From positions 186,001-250,000 of the forward strand of contig NZ_RYDV01000006.1 of the NCBI RefSeq assembly GCF_003971065.1: a stretch of 64,000 bases of DNA, given 5' to 3'. Shown piece after piece: positions 59,786 through 64,000 of this stretch. The position numbers were made by a program, and so were the translations under genes. This DNA is from Candidimonas sp. SYP-B2681 (GTDB taxonomy: Bacteria; Pseudomonadota; Gammaproteobacteria; Burkholderiales; Burkholderiaceae_B). The notes beneath the pieces are model-generated. The model searched no databases and was not told where the DNA came from. It saw only the letters and a list, made by a program, of their open reading frames with translations. The stretch's first letter is position 1; every line of letters begins with the position of its first letter.

Positions 59786-59812
59786 AAGAAGCCCGCTTTA
59801 AGCGGGCTTCTT
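59786..59812. terminator. Bidirectional intrinsic terminator after isochorismate synthase
   Basis: AAGAAGCCCGCTT and AAGCGGGCTTCTT form a perfect 13-bp stem around a single T, followed by TTC on the plus strand. It separates the isochorismate synthase from the convergent Bug gene. Confidence 0.85.
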
Positions 59813-59846
59813 TCATGAAACGGCGTATACCCTGCGCAAAAAGCGA

Positions 59847-60821
59847 TCAGTTCACGCTAAGGTTCAAGCGTTTAATTAAGGGTTTCCAGCGCTGGAGCTC
59901 TTCGTCCATATACTGGGCGAATTCCGCAGGCTGATTGCCCACCGGTTCCATGAACTGCGTTTTCAGGCGAGCCTGGACTTCCGGATGCTTGATGGCAGTA
60001 ATCAGCGCAACGCTTAACTGGCGTTTGATGTCGTCTGGCACACCCGATGGCGCTACAAAACCGATCCAGCCCGACCCTTCGATTCCGGCAAGCCCTTGCT
60101 CGGCAAGCGTCGGAACCTCAGGCAAGAAGCTTGCGCGCTGGCTGGAGACCACGGCCAGTGGACGCAAACGGCCATCCTTGATCATGGACATTACCGCAAT
60201 CGGCGGCAAGGCTGCAAAATTGGTGTCGCCTGACAATAGCGAAGTGACCGCTGCCGGGGACGAAGCGTAAGGCACATGAACCGCCTTTCCGCCCACCCGC
60301 TCAAGCAGGAGCTCGACCGATAGATGTGAAACCGTACCGGCGCCAGTCGATGGGAAGTTATTGATCGCGTTCGGTGCCTGCATGGCCTTCGTCAAATCGC
60401 TGACCGATTTGATTGGCGAGTTACCCGGCACGACCAGAATATTCGGTTGGTGCACGCCCAGCGTCAAGGGCGACAGATCTTTCTTGGGATCATAAGGAAG
60501 ATTGTCGTACAGCACCGTGTTGTTCACCATCGGGCCGGTAATGGAAACACCAAAAGTGTAGCCATCCGGTGCCGCTTTGGCGATAACCGAGGTACCCAGG
60601 TTACCGCTCGCGCCAGGACGGTTCTGTACGACGATAGCCTGGCCCAAGTCCTTTGCCGCTTGTTCCGCAATCACCCTGGACATCATGTCGGGGCTGGAGC
60701 CGGGCCCAAAAGGCACCACCAGCGTCAAGGGTTTGGACGGCCATTTCTCGGCTGCCAAGGCGGGTACCGAAACGCTCAAAGCCAAGGCGGCCGCCAAGCC
60801 AGCCCGAATCAATCTGTGCAT
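59847..60821 (-). CDS. Bug-family periplasmic binding protein (near liv genes)
   Basis: 324 residues; the ATG at 60821 is 8 bases from AGGAG, so the upstream GTG at 60830 that overlaps that site is rejected. Signal MHRLIRAGLAAALALSVSVP to ALAAE. The first ligand loop reads VPFGPGSSPDMMSRVIAEQ, where the usual double Gly (PGG) is GSS, a variant that may alter ligand contacts; the second is VPYASSPAAVTSLLSGD, also lacking the usual 'KGxGPA'. It follows livF by 210 bp on the same strand, with a hairpin between. Confidence 0.9.
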   Translation of the reverse strand: MHRLIRAGLAAALALSVSVPALAAEKWPSKPLTLVVPFGPGSSPDMMSRVIAEQAAKDLGQAIVVQNRPGASGNLGTSVIAKAAPDGYTFGVSITGPMVNNTVLYDNLPYDPKKDLSPLTLGVHQPNILVVPGNSPIKSVSDLTKAMQAPNAINNFPSTGAGTVSHLSVELLLERVGGKAVHVPYASSPAAVTSLLSGDTNFAALPPIAVMSMIKDGRLRPLAVVSSQRASFLPEVPTLAEQGLAGIEGSGWIGFVAPSGVPDDIKRQLSVALITAIKHPEVQARLKTQFMEPVGNQPAEFAQYMDEELQRWKPLIKRLNLSVN

Positions 60822-60992
60822 ATGTGTCACTCCTGTTGCTTTCTGATGTGTCGATGAAGATGTCTGCCGATTCCGTGCCTTGGCGGTTTATCCAGACGGC
60901 TTGGCCGGTCGCGCCGCCGGCAACCCCATGGGTCGCAGCGCAGTGAGTTTACCTCACGGCTTTATGCATTAGAAAACGTATCGAACAATGTG

Positions 60993-61021
60993 ATAAGCCT
61001 GGCTTCGCCAGCGGGGCTTAT
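60993..61021 (-). terminator. Hairpin downstream of livF
   Basis: ATAAGCC and GGCTTAT pair around an inner TGGC-TTC-GCCA hairpin with a 4-base bulge. It lies 11 bp after the livF stop and could end the livHMGF transcript, though the following minus-strand sequence is only weakly T-rich. Confidence 0.5.
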
Positions 61022-61031
61022 TTAGAAAGGC

Positions 61032-61766
61032 TCAGAAATTGATGCCCAGCCACTCCCGCACCTGCGCATGCAGGTCGCCCTGGAAGTCCTCCGGCGAGCC
61101 GGATGCGGTAATTTCACCCAAACTCATCACGTAAATATGATCGGACATCGCGACCACGCGCCGCACGTTGTGGTCGACCAGCAATATACCCATGCCCGAT
61201 TCCGCAAAGGCCTTTATCCACTGGAACACCTCAACCGCCACCTTGGGCGCCAAACCGATGCTGGGCTCATCGATCAGGCAGACCCGCGGCTGCACCATAT
61301 AGGCCTTGGCAAACTCCAGCGACTTTTGCTGGCCGCCCGACAAGTCGCCAGCCTGCGCTTTGAGCTTTTCTCTCAAAATGGGGAAGCGAGCCAGTGTCTC
61401 GTCGAAGCGCTGTTCTATGACCGCCCCAAATTTGCCGCGCCGGCCCTCCAGTGGAAGGCGCAAGTTCTCTTCTACGCTCAGGTACGGGAACAGGCTGGAT
61501 TCCTGGGGGATATACCAAAGGCCGTCATCGATCAGCGCGTGCGGCTCTTTACCTGAGATATCGGTGCCCTGCAACCGTATGGTGCCGGACTTGGGCTTTA
61601 GAAACCCGTAGATGGTCTTGAACAGCGTTGATTTACCTGCGCCATTCAGGCCGATCAGCCCGCTGATATAACCCTGCCGTATGGTAAGCGACACATTACG
61701 CAAAACGTCGATGTCGCCCATATAGCCGGAAGTGACGCCATCTAGTTCAAGCAAGACATCAGACAT
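61032..61766 (-). CDS. livF: LivF-like ABC transporter ATP-binding protein
   Basis: 244 residues from MSDVLLELDGV at 61766; the frame to 61793 lies in the upstream livG gene. Walker A GLNGAGKST, Q-loop WYIPQESSLFPYLSVEENL, signature LSGGQQKSLEFAKA, Walker B VCLIDEPSIGLAP, and His switch VDHNVR. It energises a branched-chain-amino-acid-type (HAAT) importer. It overlaps livG by 8 bp. The solute is unknown because no LivK-type binding protein lies in view. Confidence 0.93.
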   Translation of the reverse strand: MSDVLLELDGVTSGYMGDIDVLRNVSLTIRQGYISGLIGLNGAGKSTLFKTIYGFLKPKSGTIRLQGTDISGKEPHALIDDGLWYIPQESSLFPYLSVEENLRLPLEGRRGKFGAVIEQRFDETLARFPILREKLKAQAGDLSGGQQKSLEFAKAYMVQPRVCLIDEPSIGLAPKVAVEVFQWIKAFAESGMGILLVDHNVRRVVAMSDHIYVMSLGEITASGSPEDFQGDLHAQVREWLGINF

Positions 61767-62496
61767 GGTCCTGCTCCTCGGCGGCCTCTTCACCCAGATA
61801 CGCTTCGATGACCGCGGCCGACCGCAGAACGTCGTGCGTCGTACCTTCGGCCAGCACCTTGCCGGCGTTCATGCAAACACAGCGTGGGCACAGGTCGACG
61901 ATCACGGGCATATCATGGCTGACCAAAATAAAGGTTTGTCCCGCCTCGTTGCGCCGGCGTATGAAACCGGACATCGTCTCCTTCATGATGGGATGAACGG
62001 CTGCAAAAGGCTCGTCAAGCAATGCGATACGAGGAGGGACCATAAAGCAGGCTCCGAACTCCAGAAGCTTGCGCTGGCCGCCGGACAACTGGCCGGCATC
62101 AAGGTACATGACGGGAGTCAGCTTCAGTTCCTCCAGCAGTTGAGTCGCCCGGGCATACGACTGGGGCTCGTTCAGACCTAATGCCAGGCCACAGACAACA
62201 AGGTTGTCGAATGCGCTCATGCGATTGAAGACGCGTGTCATCTGGAACATTCGCAATACGCCCAAGCGGGTTAATTGGGTGGGGCCCAGCCCCAAGATAC
62301 TCTTGCCGTCCAGCAGCACCGACCCGCTATCTGCGGCCAGGTGCCCTGATAGCACGTTAAGTAGCGTGGTCTTACCCGAACCGTTGGGGCCGATCAAGCC
62401 CAGCAGTTCGCCTTGTCGCACCTCCATACTGGCCCCATCGACGGCACGCAGTCCACCAAAGCGCTTTTCAATATTTTGAATTTGCATCAATGCCAT
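61759..62496 (-). CDS. livG: LivG-like ABC transporter ATP-binding protein
   Basis: 245 residues. Walker A GPNGSGKTTLLNVLSGHL, signature LSGGQRKLLEFGACF, Walker B IALLDEPFAAV (instead of the more common 'DEPxAGL'), and His-switch VSHDM. It works with LivF as the ATPase pair of the same transporter. The start codon overlaps the livM stop by one base (TGATG). Confidence 0.93.
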   Translation of the reverse strand: MALMQIQNIEKRFGGLRAVDGASMEVRQGELLGLIGPNGSGKTTLLNVLSGHLAADSGSVLLDGKSILGLGPTQLTRLGVLRMFQMTRVFNRMSAFDNLVVCGLALGLNEPQSYARATQLLEELKLTPVMYLDAGQLSGGQRKLLEFGACFMVPPRIALLDEPFAAVHPIMKETMSGFIRRRNEAGQTFILVSHDMPVIVDLCPRCVCMNAGKVLAEGTTHDVLRSAAVIEAYLGEEAAEEQDHV

Positions 62497-63467
62497 CAGA
62501 CCCCCTTACTTGCGGCGACCGAACGGCGCAACAACGAGCGTCGAAGCAAGCCCCACAGACCTTCGCGGAAGAAGCGCGCAAATATGATCACCAGAGCGGC
62601 GAACACGATCATTTGTATGCCACCCACATCGCGCAGAAATTCCGACGCGGTATATACCAGCATGGCCCCAATCAACGGCCCCACCAACGTACCCATGCCG
62701 CCGATAACGACCATGGCAATGACCAGCCCGGTCTGTGCGATCAAGCCAAGTTCGGGGCTGACCAGGCTGGCAAACGTTCCATACAAGCCGCCGGCAAATC
62801 CGCAGATGGCGCAGCTAATAAAAAAGGCGACGGTTTTATAACGCACCACATCGACGCCGCGGCTGGCTGCGCCAATTTCATCGTCGCGAATCGCCTGCAG
62901 GAATCGCCCCATCGGCATACGCAACACGCAATACACCACCCCCACCACAGCGATCAGCGCGGCCAGGAATACATAGTAGTAGCCTAACCGGCTGTCGAAT
63001 AGGGTTGGAACGTTCAGCCCCTGATCGCCGCGGGTGAAGCCGATGGAGTTGTAAATAACCAGCCGTATGATTTCGGCAAACGATAAGGTCGTCAGCGCCA
63101 AATAGGCGCCGGACAAGCGCAAGACAATGCGCCCGAGCACCAGACCAATGATGCCCGGAATTATGATGGACATAGGCAGGCCTATCCATATCGGGGCCTT
63201 GAGATGGTAAGAAAGCAATCCTGTGCTGTAACCGCCCAGCATGGCAAAAGCGGCTGGCGCCAGTGAGAACTGGCCCGCATACCCCGCCAATAGATTCCAG
63301 CCCGAAGAAAGGATGGCGAAGTACATGCTGACGATCAGCACACCTAGCCAATATGGAGAATGCACCATCAACGGCATAATGGCCAGCACGCCCAGCACGA
63401 TCAAACTAAGCAGCAGCTCGTTGCGCAGTTTGCTGGAGTGCAAGTTGGGATGTTGAGCAGTCGACAT
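62496..63467 (-). CDS. livM: LivM-like inner-membrane permease
   Basis: 323 residues, about eight to ten transmembrane helices. GWNLLAGYAGQFSLAPAAFAMLGGYSTGLLSY and RGVDVVRYKTVAFFISCAICGFAGGLYG are the conserved blocks of the LivM family. The coupling loop for the ATPase is AIRDDEIGAASRGVD. It starts 2 bp after the livH stop. Confidence 0.93.
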   Translation of the reverse strand: MSTAQHPNLHSSKLRNELLLSLIVLGVLAIMPLMVHSPYWLGVLIVSMYFAILSSGWNLLAGYAGQFSLAPAAFAMLGGYSTGLLSYHLKAPIWIGLPMSIIIPGIIGLVLGRIVLRLSGAYLALTTLSFAEIIRLVIYNSIGFTRGDQGLNVPTLFDSRLGYYYVFLAALIAVVGVVYCVLRMPMGRFLQAIRDDEIGAASRGVDVVRYKTVAFFISCAICGFAGGLYGTFASLVSPELGLIAQTGLVIAMVVIGGMGTLVGPLIGAMLVYTASEFLRDVGGIQMIVFAALVIIFARFFREGLWGLLRRSLLRRSVAASKGV

Positions 63468-63469
63468 GG

Positions 63470-64000
63470 CTAGACCTCGCGGGCACGTTCGCCGAATAAT
63501 CCCTGAGGACGAAACAGCAGGATCAAAATCAACAGCACCAAGCCGTAGGTATCGCGGTAATCATAAGACAGGTATACCGCGCCAAAGCTTTCCAGTACCC
63601 CAAGCAGCAAGGCCGCCAGGATGCTCCCCGGAATGGACCCCATGCCGCCAATTACGACAATCACGTAAGACTTGATCGCCGGAAAAACTCCCACATCCGG
63701 CGCGGGATTGATGACAGGCGCCAGCAAAGCGCCCGCAATCGCCGCCAGGACGCCGGACGCTACAAAGACGATGCAGCTGGCGCGCGCCGTATCAATGCCG
63801 GCGATGGAAGCGCCCAAGCGATTCTGCGCGACCGCCTGTATCTGCCGCCCCCACAGCGATCGCTTGATGAACAAGGCAAGCGCCGTGAGCAGAACGATGG
63901 CCAAGCCAGCCGTAATAAGCTTTTGGCCGCTCATCATGAAAGGGCCTATGCTGATGCGGGTCACGTCGGATAAAGCGGGGCCGCGCATCGGGTAAGGCCC
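63470..64000 (-). CDS. livH: LivH-like inner-membrane permease (5' end outside window)
   Basis: C-terminal part only: the frame is open to the window edge, so its start lies beyond 64000. About 176 residues are visible out of a usual ~290. ALFIKRSLWGRQIQAVAQNRLGASIAGIDTAR is the ATPase-coupling loop and KSYVIVVIGGMGSIPGSILAALLLGVLES the conserved terminal block. The true start cannot be judged here; an internal ATG at 63988 is not it. Confidence 0.92.
   Translation of the reverse strand, partial: GPYPMRGPALSDVTRISIGPFMMSGQKLITAGLAIVLLTALALFIKRSLWGRQIQAVAQNRLGASIAGIDTARASCIVFVASGVLAAIAGALLAPVINPAPDVGVFPAIKSYVIVVIGGMGSIPGSILAALLLGVLESFGAVYLSYDYRDTYGLVLLILILLFRPQGLFGERAREV

Noticed and set aside
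1-64000. CRISPR arrays, tRNA/rRNA genes, insertion sequences, prophage
   Set aside because: No regularly spaced repeats, no transposase or integrase motifs and no tRNA-like cloverleaf were recognised by reading; a dedicated tRNA scan was not possible.

Overview
The window comes from a moderately GC-rich Gram-negative chromosome, most likely a betaproteobacterium of the Alcaligenaceae type (Bordetella, Achromobacter, Pusillimonas and relatives). The main reason is the density of Bug/TctC periplasmic binding proteins: thirteen genes in 64 kb but only two TctAB permease pairs. This expansion is a hallmark of that family. FNR/ANR-type boxes, GntR, LysR and Lrp regulators, type III CoA-transferases and a branched-chain-type ABC transporter fit the same picture. 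I saw no rRNA, tRNA, CRISPR array, insertion sequence or phage gene. The window reads as dense catabolic chromosome, cut at both ends inside a gene (tctA on the left, livH on the right).

Layout. 1-5.05 kb (minus): a citrate-type tripartite tricarboxylate transporter, tctCBA, with its two-component system tctDE. 5.06-11.6 kb (minus): a four-carbon acid-sugar operon (SAF-domain dehydrogenase, Bug, TctB, TctA, otnK, otnC), divergent from a GntR regulator (11.7-12.4) with two matching palindromes between them. 12.5-17.4 kb: MliC-like lipoprotein, DUF2238 membrane protein, two Hsp20 chaperones, a Zn alcohol dehydrogenase under an FNR-type box and a frameshifted GGDEF gene. 17.4-24.3 kb: Asp/Glu-racemase-like enzyme divergent from Bug, two fumarate-reductase-like flavoproteins and an unusual EtfBA. 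24.3-27.3 kb (minus): Bug, SMP-30 lactonase, Bug. 27.5-31.8 kb (minus): TcuA-like flavoprotein, MmgE/PrpD, SDR and isochorismatase-like genes, divergent from a LysR gene. 32.8-36.7 kb: second racemase-like gene, two divergent Bugs and an orphan ketoacyl-synthase-like gene.

36.9-40.6 kb holds a fungal-type cytosine deaminase and a divergent Lrp/AceE-like pair resembling mdeR-mdeB. 40.6-57.7 kb is a CoA-dependent degradation island: two type III CoA-transferase-family genes, an MDR oxidoreductase, a PimC/PimD-like acyl-CoA dehydrogenase pair, hydratase-2 (MaoC), an MFE-2-like SDR, DUF35 plus an SCPx/Ltp2-like thiolase homologue, a PcaIJ-like CoA-transferase, five Bugs and a LysR gene. 57.9-59.8 kb carries an RHH/ParE toxin-antitoxin pair and an orphan isochorismate synthase. 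59.8-64 kb holds a Bug and livHMGF.

How it fits together (inference): the region captures organic acids with high-affinity periplasmic proteins and oxidises them by several routes. The best candidates for undescribed biology are (i) the 17.4-24.3 kb unit, where fumarate-reductase-like dehydrogenases appear to feed a private ETF with altered FAD-site residues, next to a racemase-fold enzyme lacking the usual second cysteine; and (ii) the 40.6-57.7 kb island, which looks like a bacterial, split-gene version of the peroxisomal MFE-2/SCPx branched-chain beta-oxidation route.
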